Made by a program: the position numbers and the translations under genes. The notes under the pieces were generated by a model. The model saw only the letters and a program-made list of their open reading frames with translations, ran no database searches and was not told the origin of the DNA. DNA of 64,000 bases from Temnopleurus reevesii (Eukaryota > Echinodermata > Echinoidea > Temnopleuroida > Temnopleuridae), in assembly GCA_036244855.1 (NCBI GenBank), contig BQKZ01000866.1, forward strand, positions 1 to 64,000, written 5' to 3'. Below, piece after piece: positions 1 to 13,782 of this stretch; position 1 is the stretch's first letter, and every line of letters begins with the position of its first letter.

Positions 1-198
1 CAAGATCAGTGAGATAAGTACGTGTATGAATTAATGCCATTTGTTTTCTTGCCACTTTAGATGAGATTTAGAGGAATGGAGATTCAAAAGCGTTTCACCA
101 ACCGGTAATGTTCGGTGGCAGGCCGATCGTTCAAGCATTGTGGCATTACCTTGCGTAGCATCGTGAACAGGGATAATATTATTCCCAAGATTTCGATA

Positions 199-300
199 AC
201 CCCCACCAACCCCACCCCTCCCCCTCCCTCCGTCCCTCGCCCCTCGATACCCATCCCAATCCCCATCGAAATACACTCCCCAACCCCTCTCTCTCACCAA
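199..300. repeat. Polypyrimidine (C/T) tract
   Basis: Long C-rich pyrimidine runs (cccaccccccaacccc-like words, cccctccctccgtccctcgc) over ~100 bp. The minus strand is correspondingly G-rich and could form triplex or G-quadruplex structures. Reading frames here are compositional. Confidence 0.7.
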
Positions 301-784
301 AATTCCAAACTGCCATAAGGATCAGTATTTTTCTGGGTATTCCTATGTCCATAATAATCATAGTTGGGGATTAAAAAAAAAGTTTTAATAAAAAAAAAAA
401 ACGTTGTCCGATTTACGACGCAGGACAAAAAAATTACCAAGGTTTGAATCGACCTAAAGATAGTAAAACAAGTCCACTTCATTCTCATCCTATAAAGCAT
501 TAACCTTCTGTGATATGATTTCAAGAATCATTTTGTACAAGAGACCAAATGGTGATGAGAAAGAGAGAAAAAAAACAATATACGAAATAAAGAGGGAGAA
601 AAAACATGAGGGAAAATTTACGAATACTCTTGTTTTAGAAAGGCATACAATCTTGTTCACTCATCTTGTTTCTTATCGGTCATAATAAATGTCGGAGCGG
701 TATATGTTTTTTTTTTTTAATTCATAATTAAGAGAAGGAGCTCTTATGATAAATTCAAGTGCATTACAAAGGGTTGATCACTCT

Positions 785-960
785 GAATGCTCCGCGAGCG
801 CACAGTAAATGTTGATCAGGTGGTGGACTGACGTTCGACTTGCGCTCAAGGAGCGTACGCCAAGCGCCAATTCACCGTATGGACTACGTCTTTATGCGTC
901 CAGAGAGCGTTTTCAATTGTGAAAAAAGCAAGGCTGAAAACACAAAAGAGTGAGTCGACC
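785..960. mobile_element. Fold-back element family A, 5'-truncated copy
   Basis: Contains the family core (gctcc-cgagcgcacagta, gtggactgacgttcgacttgcgctcaaggagcgtacgcc) and the right terminus ending gtgagtcga, but not the left terminal repeat. See the copies at 2030 and 19682 for full-length structure. Confidence 0.6.
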
Positions 961-2029
961 TCTTGTAGGAGTCAAGCGTTCAGTAGACGAAAGGGCGCCC
1001 CTCCCTTATTCTTTTTTCCTCAAGGTCCCTCGTTCCGAATCACATGATCCTGATGATCAGGGTTCGTTGCAATACGGACATGGCGGAACTAGAAAGAAAG
1101 ATTCAAATCGAGCGTCTCAATTTACTGTATTATGGGATTCATACAGAAGAGACCTAGATTTGAAGATTTGTATGACTTTATGGCGACCAAGAGGAGCCGA
1201 ACAAAAAAATCATCTCAGCCGCAAAAACATTCAAGTTCTTTTCCGCTATCATGTACACTGATGTAGCAAAAACTGTATTTTTCTTCTTCTTACAGAAAAC
1301 TGGTTTTGTAGATGAATACAGATACATTTATATATTCAACCTTTTGAATATTAAAAAAATACATGTGCATGTACAGTATGGGTTAAAACAAATTCTTTAA
1401 AGTTATAGTCGACATGCAAATGCATGAAAACGTGATCAACAGTTGCCAATATACACCCAAAATCACAGTTGAATGGTATAATTTATGTCTTTCTATATTT
1501 ATTGTCCGATTTGCTTCAAAATGTCATTTATTCTTCTGATTTGTGTACTTTTAATTTTAAAAAATCTTTTTGAGACCCAGTCTTTAAGATGGGGACCTGA
1601 ATACAGCCCAAAATTTTCAGAAACATGACTATCCTAATTCCTGTACATTTGAGGAAGTCCGTTAATTTGTCACTTTTCCTCATGTAACTACCATTAATGT
1701 TTGCATGAGGCATGCCAGGGAGTGAATGTACAAGTACTTAATAACAACAGCTGCGAGAATAGACATTGGAGATGAAATTTTAATCCGGGACACAATTCAA
1801 ACATTTGAAATATCTCTCGAAAAAAAAAGCAGTTTATAAATGGATAATGATAATTATATGATTTATATATGGCGGTCAGTATATGGATATGATTTAGAAA
1901 AGTGAAAATGAATATATTCTGGAGAAGTCAACCAATACGATCTTCTAACAATGTTTGAAAACTCTCAAAATATTGAGCAACATACTATCCATATTGGGTT
2001 GAAATTGCCAACTTCTATTAACTATGTGC

Positions 2030-2273
2030 AGGCCGACTCACACCTTTGAGTTTTAGTCTGCGTGGGCCCACTGTTTTTTTTTATTTAATACGTACGCTCC
2101 ACGGGAGCACAGCATACACTGATCAGAAGCTGGACTGGCGTTTGGTTTTCACTGGAATGCTCGAGGAACGTACGTCCACCATATGACCTGCGTCTTTGTG
2201 CATCCAGAGATCGTTTTTAATTTTCAAAAACGCTGGACCGACGCAGTTTAAACGCAAAGGTGTGAGTCGGCCT
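2030..2273. mobile_element. Fold-back (MITE-like) element family A
   Basis: Begins aggccgactcacaccttt and ends aaaggtgtgagtcggcct, an inverted terminal repeat extended inwards by an interrupted second match (tagtctgcgt near acgcagtt). The centre holds the family's gctcc...cagcatacactgatcag block. There is no coding potential, so it is a non-autonomous DNA element. No convincing target duplication was seen. Confidence 0.75.
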
Positions 2274-5200
2274 TTGTCAAACGAAGCAAATTAACAAACA
2301 TGGGCAAAATATCCATATCACCTTGATATACAGTATGTTTGCCTACATTTGTGGAGTCTCGGATAGGCTTCTGCCCATGGAAATTATATGAACCAAGTAC
2401 CTAAATATTGCCAAAATTGAGAGAGGGGACTGTAGCGATTGTCAGACATGTCACAACAATTACCGTGTAAGCGCATTAAATTTAAATTCATCTTAGTTTA
2501 ATCGATGAAACCAATCAAGTGATATTTTTGTGAGGTTAAACTTTACAATGTTTATCTAATTCATTCCATATTGATCCAATCGGTTTTTTTTTGTAATCAT
2601 CTAGATCCTTTTATCATAGGTCCTTTCATTTAAATGGTCAGTATGTAGGAATCAATTCATATTCGTCGTACTTTTTAGCTATATTATTCTATTTATTTCC
2701 ATGAAATTATTGAATTGTATAAACATTTGACCAGTCAACGAACTTTTTTCAATTCTATTTAAGTTTTTTTACCGACCTCACAAGCAGTCGCCAATGACCT
2801 TAGATGGGACTAAGAATTAAGTCGTTCTTTTACGTAAAACAGATGCAGACAAAGTATACTGTTTAGTCTGGGGTCATTCAGAACTTTATGCGTAGTAAAC
2901 TGTGAAAAAACTTCATCAACTGACTATGAGCTTTACTTTCTAATTATTCGGAGTAATGATTCAATAATCTTTCGCGTCAAGCTTTGAATAATGCGAAATA
3001 TTACGCTCACACATAGCCTCCAAATCGCTTCAAAATATAATAAAATAAGGAGCATTTACTCCCCCCCCCCACCCCCAACTAATGTTTTTTTTTTAAAGCA
3101 TGCCAAACTCCCTTCATCATACTGTATGCTTAAAGATATGGTTGGTTTCTCCTCCGTATTCATTTTATTTTCTAATACAATTGTAACGGAGATGATCTGA
3201 CACCTTCAACTACGATCATTCAAGATATACATGATATAGGATGTAATTTAGTGCACTACGGAATTCACAAATGAAATCTATAACATCCGATTAAATTACA
3301 ATCACCTGCCTCGAGGCCAAGAATATAAAATAATGTCGAATTGACTGTTCGATCAAAAGTTACTTGCTTGAAGGGGTCAGGGCAACTGACGCCCCTATTT
3401 TATTTTGAATTGTGTAACATCGGTTTAATCACCCGCCAAAATGACTGCATTTGGATTATTGGAGTTATGATTCATTATTGTGTAATCGGACTTTAGGGGG
3501 GATTCTGATAATCAGTGATTGTGTTTATTGGATAATGAAAACGTCCTATTACCATGATTACTTTCATATCTTCCGTTTTTATATTCTAATATCCTATGTT
3601 GAAAACTAATTTATTTCTAGAAGCTTTTCAATAATTTCTCGTACAGTACCTATATATACATTATTTTAGTAATAATATCCATAGACCCTAACATCACAGC
3701 GCAGTAGAGTATATCCACATAGTGACTGTGCTATATAAATTATCTAACTATCATTATTCATGCTAAAATCAGACTGTTTTATAGCCGTATCAGACAATAG
3801 GACAATAAGAATATAAGTGTGAATAAGGTTCAGAGGTAGACAAAAGTTGTTATTTGGTTTAAGGAAGGCTTGTCCAATAGAAAATGCCAATTATGATGAG
3901 CAACTCTCTTCCTATAGCTTGTCCTTTGTTTTCTTCTTTAAAAAAAATTATGATTAAATGAAAATAAGCATGAATGAACACACATCAAAAGGAAAATGTA
4001 ACTTTTCAAGAAATACGCAATTCTTTTCCTTTCTCGGTACCAAATATTTCCTACATTGTTTTAATTGTGTTTTCCTTGCATTTTGTCTATATACACACCA
4101 AGTTCATATATCCTTGCAGTTTTTTTAATTCACCTATCTATCTATATGTTTATGTTGGAAGGGCATGCGTTTGACGCGTCCACTTAACTTTGTTGCATTC
4201 ACGCTCAGGTCGCGTGTTCATTGCCATCTAATTGCGAATTATTACTCAGCAAAATCATTATACTTCTCACACCCACTAAATAATACCCAAGACACCCAAG
4301 AGCAAAAAAACCTAGCCTGCAAAATAAGGTCAAGATTTGTTCGGAACCCAATTCTTTCAAACGTGAACATGGTAAAAGGGCGTGGTCCACTAATCGAGTC
4401 ACCTTTCCCAAAACCAAATTCCGAGCTTGCATGACACTACGTATTCGGTTTGCGTCGCTGAATTAGGATTAATTTTGTTATCATATACGTTGACCACAAA
4501 AGTTAAAATAAAGTGAGCTTATGGTAATCATATTCGTAAATTCCACAATTCGTAAATTCCACAGAAAGTCGGTCATTGCAAGATCTCGTAATTTCTGTTC
4601 GTTATAATGCTTCATTGGGCGCGGTAGTTTTAATTTCGATTCTTAAGTAAATATCAAAATATCATCTTCTGGTGGATTACAAGGACGAAAGTTGCTGAGA
4701 TTAACAGCACTGTTTGCACCAAAAGTCAAGTCAAGTATGATTGTTATCTGGATTTCGTTTGTAATTCAAATTTCTTTTCTTTAGTTTCAATCACAATGCG
4801 CAAATGAAACAATAGGAACTAATCTGCTGATTGTCAAGTTTCAATCGTCTCCTTTCCGATAGTGATATTCAGATTAAAACTTTGTTGGAGTGTACCAATC
4901 ATTTTGATCTTTTGAATAAATCTGAGATATAAAAAGTTGATTCATCAGGCAAAGTTCTCAGAAACATTTAAAATCAATGATTGAATATTTCGTTATTGTT
5001 TCTTACCTTAGTTTTGGTTTTAGATGAGGAAACCATTTTAAACCTATTGTATTGATTATTTCCTGTATTGAAAAACTAAATGAAAGTGATTGTATGTAAT
5101 ACTTATGACCCAGTGCCTATATTTCAAAAATACTTGCAATGCTTCATCCAAATGTTTTCAAAGTTCAGTGCTAGGAGGTGGGTGCCTCCATATTATTTAG

Positions 5201-5279
5201 GACCTTTTTTGATAAATTTTATTTTAGGACGTTTTTCTTCTTTTTTTTTCTCGTCAAGGCGCCACCAACACGACCAAAG

Positions 5280-5335
5280 AATGAAGATTGTTGTTGTTGT
5301 AGTAGTTCTTGTTGTTGTTGTTGTTTGCATGTGAG
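5280..5335. repeat. ttg/gtt microsatellite
   Basis: Imperfect (gtt)n with gta and ctt interruptions between 5284 and 5330. Confidence 0.8.
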
Positions 5336-6293
5336 CTAACCCGCGGAATGAAAATTAAATTGACAAGTTTCTTTTTCTTAAATTTTTCCTTGTCGGGAAG
5401 GTTTTTTTACATCCCCCCCCCCTCCCACTTCCCTTCATTTAAGTGCAATCCTAGAACGCAGTGAAAAAAAAAGATGAGAAAGACCAAGAATAATCCCTCC
5501 AGAGCAGGAGACGAGCGTCGCTGTGTAATATTGAGGGCCTCTGTGGTGAATTATATTTTAGGCCGTTCTTTTTTCTCCTGAAGTTGCCTGGCAGGCAGAA
5601 GAAGGTGAAACCATTCCGGAATACTGGGTATGGGCAAGGAGATGGGGGAATTGTGATAGGGATCGGGTGAATTTATAAGCCAGGATGGGACACATCCAAA
5701 GTAGGAAACAAAAGAGGCAAGGGAGCCTAGGAGATGGGAGATACGGAGACACAAAGCAGATGGGAGCAGGTAGTTAAGAAACTGATAAAAAAGAAAGAAA
5801 CTGATAAAGAAAAAGGGAGAGATGAAATGTAATCAAGGGAGACAAAAAGAGGAAGCCCGAGCTCTAATTTTACCGTTCGTTGGGAGCATGCACTTTGCTA
5901 GCTTTAAAACCTTTGCATAAAAGTTCACATAGAACAAACAAAACATAATACCCATTGCTGTTTCGTTATCATTATCACCATTGCTATTAACATTATTGTT
6001 GTTATCTTTGTTTTGTTTGTTTTATTTGTTTGTATGTTTAAATCATTTATTTATGGATATGTCTATAAAGTCATAATACTTTTCTCTTATTTGGGGACAC
6101 AGAAAAAATAGGTGTGAGCGTGCGCCACATGTGTTATTTATCGGGTGTGACTATGGAAAAGCAAGCATAAAATATCCCCCCCCCAAAAAAAAGGTTAAGC
6201 AAGATTCGATGTGATCCTCGATGGCAAGGGAACATAGACATGTATTGCTCAATTTTTGTCCAGTACACTATATCACATGTACTCCGTGTGTTA

Positions 6294-6489
6294 AGACCGA
6301 CTCACACCTATGCGGCACAGCATTTTTAAAATAAAAAAAATGCTCCCCGAGCACACAGTATACGCTGATTAGACGTGGACTGACGTCCGATTTGCGCTCA
6401 AGGAGCGAATGCCGAACGTCAGTCCACCGTATATTCTGCGTCTTAAAAAAACACTGGGCCGACGCAAGGATAAACACGTGAGTCGGCCG
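6294..6489. mobile_element. Fold-back element family A
   Basis: Ends agaccgactcacacct and gtgagtcggccg. The inner inverted repeat gtggactgacgtccg / cgaacgtcagtccacc folds a second hairpin inside the first. About 196 bp, non-coding. Confidence 0.75.
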
Positions 6490-6986
6490 TCATCTCCGTT
6501 AGTATGGTTGTATTTTTATCGAAATAAGGTTTGTTGTTTTTTGTTGTTTATGAAATATGAAAATAAAACAACCAACAAGATTTCGTAACTGTTGGGGTCT
6601 TTAAACTTTGCAATGAGGGCACTTGCTCTAGTTATATTTTAACCTTTGTAAAAACAATGTTGTTGAAACCACAACCATGATATTTTCCGTTTATTGAAGA
6701 AGAAAATAATGTTCCATTTATTATCTACTCATGTCATGCATATGGTAGTCATAATACTTGTGTTCTTATTTCTAATTTTAGCCATTTATTTGTAATAAAT
6801 CGGTACATCAACGACGCTGTAACTTGAACCGATAATGCTACCATGTTCCTGTTTCTTTCCTTCTTAATCATTGATCAATTTGCAGATAAACAATCGTGAG
6901 GGGCTCCATGTCAATTTTTTTCAACTTCCCTTAAATCTTCCCCTTCACATCAAGTATTAAGTATCCATGACATTCTACTTGTGAGT

Positions 6987-7193
6987 AGTCCAGTTGAGGA
7001 TTCCGTGTTCTATAATAGCACCCATCTCTGTACATTCTCTTGTACTGAACACACAGGGACTACATAGATTTCCGTTTACAATATTCAACTCTGATGATCT
7101 GATCAGTGGTTTGAGTGCTTTGTCTAGCCAGGAAAAGTAAATGTGCAGAGATGGGTGCTACTAGTATTAGAGCACAGAGTCCCCAACTGGACT
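6987..7193. mobile_element. Fold-back element family C with 9-10 bp target duplication
   Basis: Left end gtccagttgaggattccgtg with tagcacccatctctgtac; right end gtgcagagatgggtgctact ending ccccaactggac. The flanks ctacttgtga (6975-6984) and ctacttgtga (7192-7201) match exactly, giving a target site duplication of 9-10 bp. This suggests a Mutator-like or other 9-bp-TSD transposase source. No ORF. Confidence 0.7.
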
Positions 7194-8335
7194 ACTTGTG
7201 ATGGGCTGCAGCTTTTGTGTGAAGAATGAGGGGGCAGGCCTGTAACCAGAAAAAGGTCCCTTTCTAAAGTAAAGGCTCTAGTTTTTTTTTTTTTACTAGT
7301 GAGCATATCGGCAGTCAAAGGGCCTTTACAACAAACAAGTATCAATCATGACATTCGCAATTACGAAATTATTTGAAAATTGCTATCAAAGATTATTCAA
7401 ACACTGAAAGGGCAACATTGTTGTTCACACATGCTGGTTCAAATCTTTCCAATAGATGGTAATTCACCAATATTGTATCAAAATTCGATCAAAATTTGCT
7501 TTGCTTTTGGAGACAAATACAAAGACAGTGTTACCTTTTTAAGCACTGCAGTCATGCATTTAGGCCCAATAGTTGTGTGGACAAATCTGATTCAATTCCA
7601 AGACGTTTCTCGTTCAATGCTTGATATTTATGATGTTCTATGCCAAACTTTTATGTGAGCACACAATGGAAATGAACGATAAATAATATACGTTTTTGAA
7701 CGAGCTCATTTACAGCACCATAACTACAAACAGAATACATTCTAAAATAATACCCAATTGTCAAACATAAGTTAAATGGGTGCACGAGCTAGGCCAGATG
7801 CCCCCACTGCCCACAGCGCCCCGGCCCCCATTCCCCACCATAGCCTAACTAATCGGAATAAGAACAGAGGATTTCGCGGTTTTCCGCCAGTTTCTGTACC
7901 GTGTCCGCGAGGCTTGGCCAACCGGGTGCGGAGGGAGAGAGGCTGGAAACGGTTTGGATAACTTTTCCTCGCCTACCCTGGGAATATTACAAAACGGTTG
8001 TTATAATAGAAGGAGTGACTGGCTGAAATCATATTCGTCATTTTAGCTTCCTCTTCAGATGGCGGGCGCTGTTCCTGTCCTCAATCCCCCAGTGTTTCTT
8101 GGAAGTTTCAAGATATTTGTACAAGGACAATTGCCATGTATACACCAAGATCCGAAACTATAAGATTTCAGAAACTATATACAATTGTACCATTGTCTTT
8201 GTTTATATTGCCTAGAATATTATAAGAATAGGGAATACGGCAGCTTATACGTGCAGCGCAAAAGTAATTGGCTTGGTTTGGTTTGGTTTGGTTTTATAAT
8301 CCGTTCAGTTAAAAATAAGCAACTCAAAATACAAA

Positions 8336-8444
8336 CGAAAAATTAATATACATGAACATATTCACGACTGAAAATAGGCACAAAGATAAATTATCTTTGT
8401 GCCTATTTTCAGTCGTGAATATGTTCATGTATATTAATTTTTCG
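8336..8444. repeat. Perfect 109-bp palindrome (54-nt arms, 1-nt spacer)
   Basis: The left arm runs from cgaaaaattaatatacatga to caaagataa. The right arm, from 8391, is its exact reverse complement ending tattaatttttcg. The centre is a single A at 8390. A second, 28-bp near-perfect palindrome (cgaaccatagtttt / aaaactatagttcg, one mismatch) overlaps the end at 8443-8470. Confidence 0.95.
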
Positions 8445-9610
8445 AACCATAGTTTTAAAACTATAGTTCGAGCACTTCATTCAGACCTATCAAAACGTTA
8501 TTGATTTTACGAACCGGCCTACTGCATGGCGAGGGATTGTTGCACAGGCCATTTGAAATTCAATTGAAATGAATTCTATTAAAATAACATGAATTTAAGT
8601 GGTATGCCATCGTACTTGACGCTATGTCAGTTTTTTATGTGTTCATGCAACGCACTCGTAGTTACAGGCCGGTTGGTAAAACGCTGACAAAAGTAATTAA
8701 TAGCGCCTCCTATTAGTTAGTTTTTATTAGTTTTGGTTTTGGTTAGTTTTGGTCGATTGGTTTTGCTTGAAAAGGAGAAAATGTGACTTGAAATACAAAT
8801 TCACCTTCGCGTACGTTGTACGTCTAAGCTTCCGTATTTCTGTCTTAATTTCTCGATCATGGTGAACCTAACTTTTGAAATTGATCTTGTGAAACGCATT
8901 TTTGAGCTAAGCCAAATTACAAGGCCGATTGAATCAGTGACATTGTTTTACACTCCTTGTTGATTGTCTATCGAATTATTTACAACCCATTTCCATTAAA
9001 CAAGCCAAGCATAATAATTTATTTCCACAATATACTATATCACACTGTTCGAATGTACATGATTGTATTTTAACTGGCAACATTTCATCCTTGATTACCG
9101 AAAGTCCTATTTTACATGCATAATAAGGGGAACATGCCTTGATTCAAAATTTAAAAACAAACATGTAAAATTAAGATTTCCTACAAAATAATTTTTTCAA
9201 TGATAAGTCTCTTGTCGATTTTTCATAAATCTACTTAATAAGATAACACCGTACAGAATGGTCTGCGGATAGGAATTAATTTTTATGTTTGAAAAATCGA
9301 GACATTTTAAGCACCAAATCTTTCAATGCCTCGATGTGCCCAAAATTCAAAGCTATGATATCTTTATAGTGAATAATCCATTGTGTAACACACTAATCTC
9401 TATCATCCAAACAGGAGTTTCAAATTAGTTGGTTTCGCTGACAGCCCTTTTGCGAAGGTTTCCATGGAAATGTTCTCCAAACACATTATAATCTCATATC
9501 AATATTAGAGTTAAGGAATCGAGATATCCTGCAGTTGATCTGATGTGCTGCTGTATGTTCCACTGGTGTATCCAGGCTCTGATCATCCTGGGACAAAATG
9601 TTTGGGGGCG

Positions 9611-9631
9611 ACCCCCCCCCCCCCCCCCCCN
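9611..9631. other. Poly-C run ending in an unresolved base
   Basis: About 20 C followed by one N. A second C run is at 9769-9781. Proline-rich frames across them are artefacts. Confidence 0.9.
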
Positions 9632-10077
9632 TTCATGTATACCTGTCAAGCAAAAAGATCTTCACGAAATTTTGCACCCCAATCGCAAATTTATGCCTCT
9701 GTCAGAGCTCACTTTAGAGTCATATTTGGATACTTGTCTATCCAGGGTTGCTTTGGTCCGAAAATTGCCCCCCCCCCCCCCTCTCCCCAACCTTCAGATT
9801 CAAGCATGTGTTCACTTGCTTTCAATAATTGAAAGCAAATGCCTTTACATTTCAGCGCACTTCGAATACTAAATATATAGTTAAGTAACTGCAAATAGAC
9901 AATCAAGAAATTACTATTTACGATTGGTATTTATTCTAAAGACTATAGATGCTTGGATGAAAATGATCGAGGTCATTTCATTATTTATCTGTGATTTTTA
10001 ATAGGCAATAGTCTATTCGGACTTAAAACAAACTTTAGACAGTTGGCATGGTTGGAAAACGTAAGAAGGAAAAGGAT

Positions 10078-10320
10078 AAGACTTTAAGCAAATCCATTCT
10101 GTCTTTTGCATACTATTTTAGGAATAATTAAACATAATGTAATCTTGAAGAAAATTTGCATAATCTTATAAAAAGCAAAATTACATAGTTATACAGCGTA
10201 GGGGGTCTTAAGCAAATTCATTTATTCTTTTGCATATATACTATTTAATTGATGATTCAACATAATGAAATATTGAAGAAATTTGACATATTCTGATAAA
10301 AAGTAAAATTACATAGATGG
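10078..10320. repeat. Two-unit ~127-bp direct repeat
   Basis: The unit gactttaagcaaatccattc ... aaagcaaaattacatag (about 10078-10195) recurs as gtcttaagcaaattcattta ... aaagtaaaattacatag (about 10204-10320). The units are diverged by point changes and small indels. Non-coding. Confidence 0.7.
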
Positions 10321-13300
10321 CCTAAGGAGGTCTGACCTATAACAGCGTGATGTTTTAATCGAAATCTATATGTGTGTTCCATAGAATATTGTTCTTATGA
10401 AGTTTCGTCACTTCTGTAGATGCTATCGATGGTTCCGCCAAAGGTTTTCTTCTAACTGCCCTGGAATTTTCGTGAATTTTCGTGAATTTTCCAACTTCTA
10501 AGATGAGAACGAAGGTTATTGAATCAATTTAGATCTTTAAGAGTTCGAAAGTCTGCGACACGTGATTTGGAAAACGGAAAAACTTTCTCGCATGTTTGAG
10601 GAGAAAGAGTACAACAGGTGAGAATTAGTCACCCACAGGTAAAGCAAATCGCTACTCCCCTTTCCTTCCATTTACTTTTTGTTTACTTTTATTTCTTTTG
10701 CTTTCCCGTAGAACAGCGCGCGTCTAATTCGAAGTTTTACACTTTTGGTGGTCTTTTTATTAGGAAAATGGACCAATCTGATTTGCGATTCTGATCAGCA
10801 AAATAAATGCCGCGTTTTACCATCTATTTTATTGTGTGTTCGCTGTTGGTTGGAAATGTGAAATGTAAACATGATAAATTGAATTCATTTTTTTTTTCAA
10901 TACTATTGGCTTGTTTAGAAACATGATTCCTCTCCATTTTCTTGATATTTCCCTGTGTACTTAAACTCAATACCCAAAAACGACGAATATTAGATGTTTT
11001 CCATATTGTAATATTAGCCTGTCTTTCTCCATGTTCTCTATTCAAGCAAAACTTTGAGGTAAATTTTGTAATATCAATGTTCTTAATGGTCATGGCCTTA
11101 ATTTTTTTTAAATTATTATTTATCAATTATTTGGCATTTTACAAGAAAAGAAGAAACATGATAATCACATAATAAATACAACAATGGAAAAGCAAAAATA
11201 ATCATGAGAGATTGAGAAAGAAAAATAAATGACAATATTAAAAACCTGTAATTGTGTAATATCAGAGATTAATTCACACCCTTTCTGCTTCCTTAATATG
11301 TTCTAATATGCAAGCTTCGGCTTTTCAGAGGACCCTCCATTTTCACAGTGTTTTATTTTATATTTTGTTCGTCAAATCCAATTTAGATATTATTCTTCTT
11401 GTTTGTTTGTGTGAATATAATTATGATGTATTATTTTGTATTTGCAAAATTCTTTATTTTCCTTGTAAAATGATTTTGTATTTTTCCTGTGAAAATGAAA
11501 TAAAAATGAATGAAATGAATGAATGAGTTTTCATTAAAATACACCTTAATAAAGAGTGATTGATTAAGACAAGTTGTGTTTCATGTCATGATTTATCTCC
11601 AATGAAAATTCTTATTGTCAGTCAAAGGTTTATAGAGATTATTTACTCTAGTTTTTCAACAAAGGAGAACAAAGTCCTGTTTCTGCCTCTTTAGAGAAAC
11701 CGCCAAAAATGACATTCACATTTACATGAAAAGTTATCATCTTGTTATATACAAGATGCCAAATGGCCTTGAATTCAACTACAGCTTTTCCTGTTTACGA
11801 GTCAAATTTCATCGGGAATTCGACAACATTAGTGCAAGGATTATGAAACGACATTTTAGTGGGCTTTGCTATGTTATTTGCTTTCCATTGTATTCGAAGT
11901 GGTTTATGGAGTTGTTCTGTAGGGCTATGTGCAAAGCAGAACCCTTCTACTTTCAGCAGCTGAGCCCCTTCTCTTTTCAAGACATGTACATTTCCTTTCT
12001 TTGTTGTTCATTACGTTTTATTGAACTGTATCTGTTAAATAATACATTTTCTGCTTTGACGCAAAAATGCCCGAGAGCTAGTCATAGAAGATTATGAAAA
12101 AAGGTAAACAAACATTTATTGGTTTGATTCGTTTCTCTAGGATTCCTGATATCCCGTCTTCTTTCTTTGTTGTGAGGAGATAACCCGATTAAAGCTCAAT
12201 GATCTTCTTAATGGAACGTATTTTTTTCATAAATTTACATACTATTATAATGATAAGAATGGGTTGACCCCAACATGATAAATTTCTTTTGAAGTTTGTA
12301 TTTGTCTATTTATTCACATTTCACCAGGATATCCATTCAACAAAATTTGGTCTTCCATGGGGCTCTGGAACATATCAAAATATTTACAGTTAAAACAAAT
12401 AAGGTAAAATACATAAAATACAATATTATCGAAGTACAAGATTGAAGTTCTAAAGGGAAAGGGTGCTAATGAATAAGGCTATATGGGTTGTATTAATGAC
12501 GAAACATCCGGAGCATGGGAAAATTGTCACAATTCATCAATTCCACGCACAAAAGAAAAAAATGACAACCGATATATGGTTATCCCGTTTAGTAATTTAT
12601 TGATATATTTTCTTTATTTTCGTTTTCGGGCCTGTGGGGTTTTTTATTTTATTTTTTTATTGATATGATAAGTCACATCCAATTCAATTCAACATTAAAG
12701 ATTAAATGAATTCGATTTTCCATTATGTATATTTCAGATAAGTTGAAACTAAAAGTGTATTGATCCCATCTTTTGAACAAACCCTAGTTTATTTACTGCA
12801 AAATGAATACCATCGATTTCACCATTCTTAAATCTTCCATCTTCCAATAATTATTTTCTATGTCTATTTAAGCCTTTACTTATAAATAACTAGAAGATTG
12901 AATTTAAAAGAGGCATAAAACCTGCTCGGATAACAGACAGATAGACTGGCGGAATCATGACGTTTGGCAGGCGAGGTACGTCAGGCCAAACTGTAGCCTA
13001 GCTATGCACCGTCCGAACGCAAGATGATTTAAAAGGCGGAGACAGAAGTAAGATTAGATATTTCTATTTATTGATCATGCATATAATCCTAGGATTACTA
13101 GGTCATATTGAACGATTCACAATAAATTATGATGAGCGTTCGTTGTTTGACACAGTTACCTGACCAATGATGACGGTTTCATAACCATCATCAAACGCCC
13201 CATCCCAGTATTTGGTTACATAGTAAATCTTTAGCCACGCAAAAATCGAACCGAGCTCACTTACACTATTTTATTTATTACAGCCAGTAAAAAAAAAAGA

Positions 13301-13782
13301 AGATACAAGTATCGAATAACATTTTGGCTCTATTAACATCAGACTTTGTGTGGGTTTTTTTTTTTGCAAAAGAAATACGATAATGTGACTATTTACTTAA
13401 TTAATTCATATCCAACGCCATTGGAGGAAAGAAAATTCACGTCAAGAGCTATCCTACTTTTCAGCAAGTTGACAGGCCTCTGCTAATAGTTACTTAGGCC
13501 TTTTAAATTTTGAATACATTTGACAATAATTATGACTGGTCTCTTGCGTTAAAATATGTAAATTAAAGGTGCGACTTTTTAATGTTGAAAAACGATTTAC
13601 TCTAAACATTGCTCATGTTTTTGCTCCATCCCTCCCACACACACAAACTCACTCTCCCGCTCTTTCTCTATAGACCCCTCTCATATCTCATCTCTCATTC
13701 CTCATATATCTGCATCTCATTTTCTCTCCCAGTACATCGCATACATATCCAAAAATCCTAATAACAAATTTAAAATAATTAC

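Larger units (their letters stand above)
1..13782. other. Non-coding region with scattered repeats
   Basis: Apart from the listed elements I see no supported exon. Low-support oddities: at 1083-1161 (+) a 25-codon ORF (MAELERKIQIERLNLLYYGI...) in a tidy start context, followed by a frameshifted continuation (RFEDLYDFMATKRSRTKK), perhaps a decayed gene fragment; and a GC-richer patch at 7770-7980 with an open frame but no recognisable motif. The missing HAD exons might lie here unrecognised. Confidence 0.6.

Noticed and set aside
7776..7961. GC-richer patch with a 61-codon plus-strand frame
   Set aside because: Begins at a non-ATG-like context in compositionally biased sequence and has no recognisable motif; it may be a repeat fragment.
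9543..9872. Proline-rich reading frames on the plus strand
   Set aside because: Produced by poly-C runs and an unresolved base; no start, splice or family support.
11726..12097. 123-codon plus-strand ORF
   Set aside because: No recognisable motif, AT-rich chance-like composition, no splice or promoter support.
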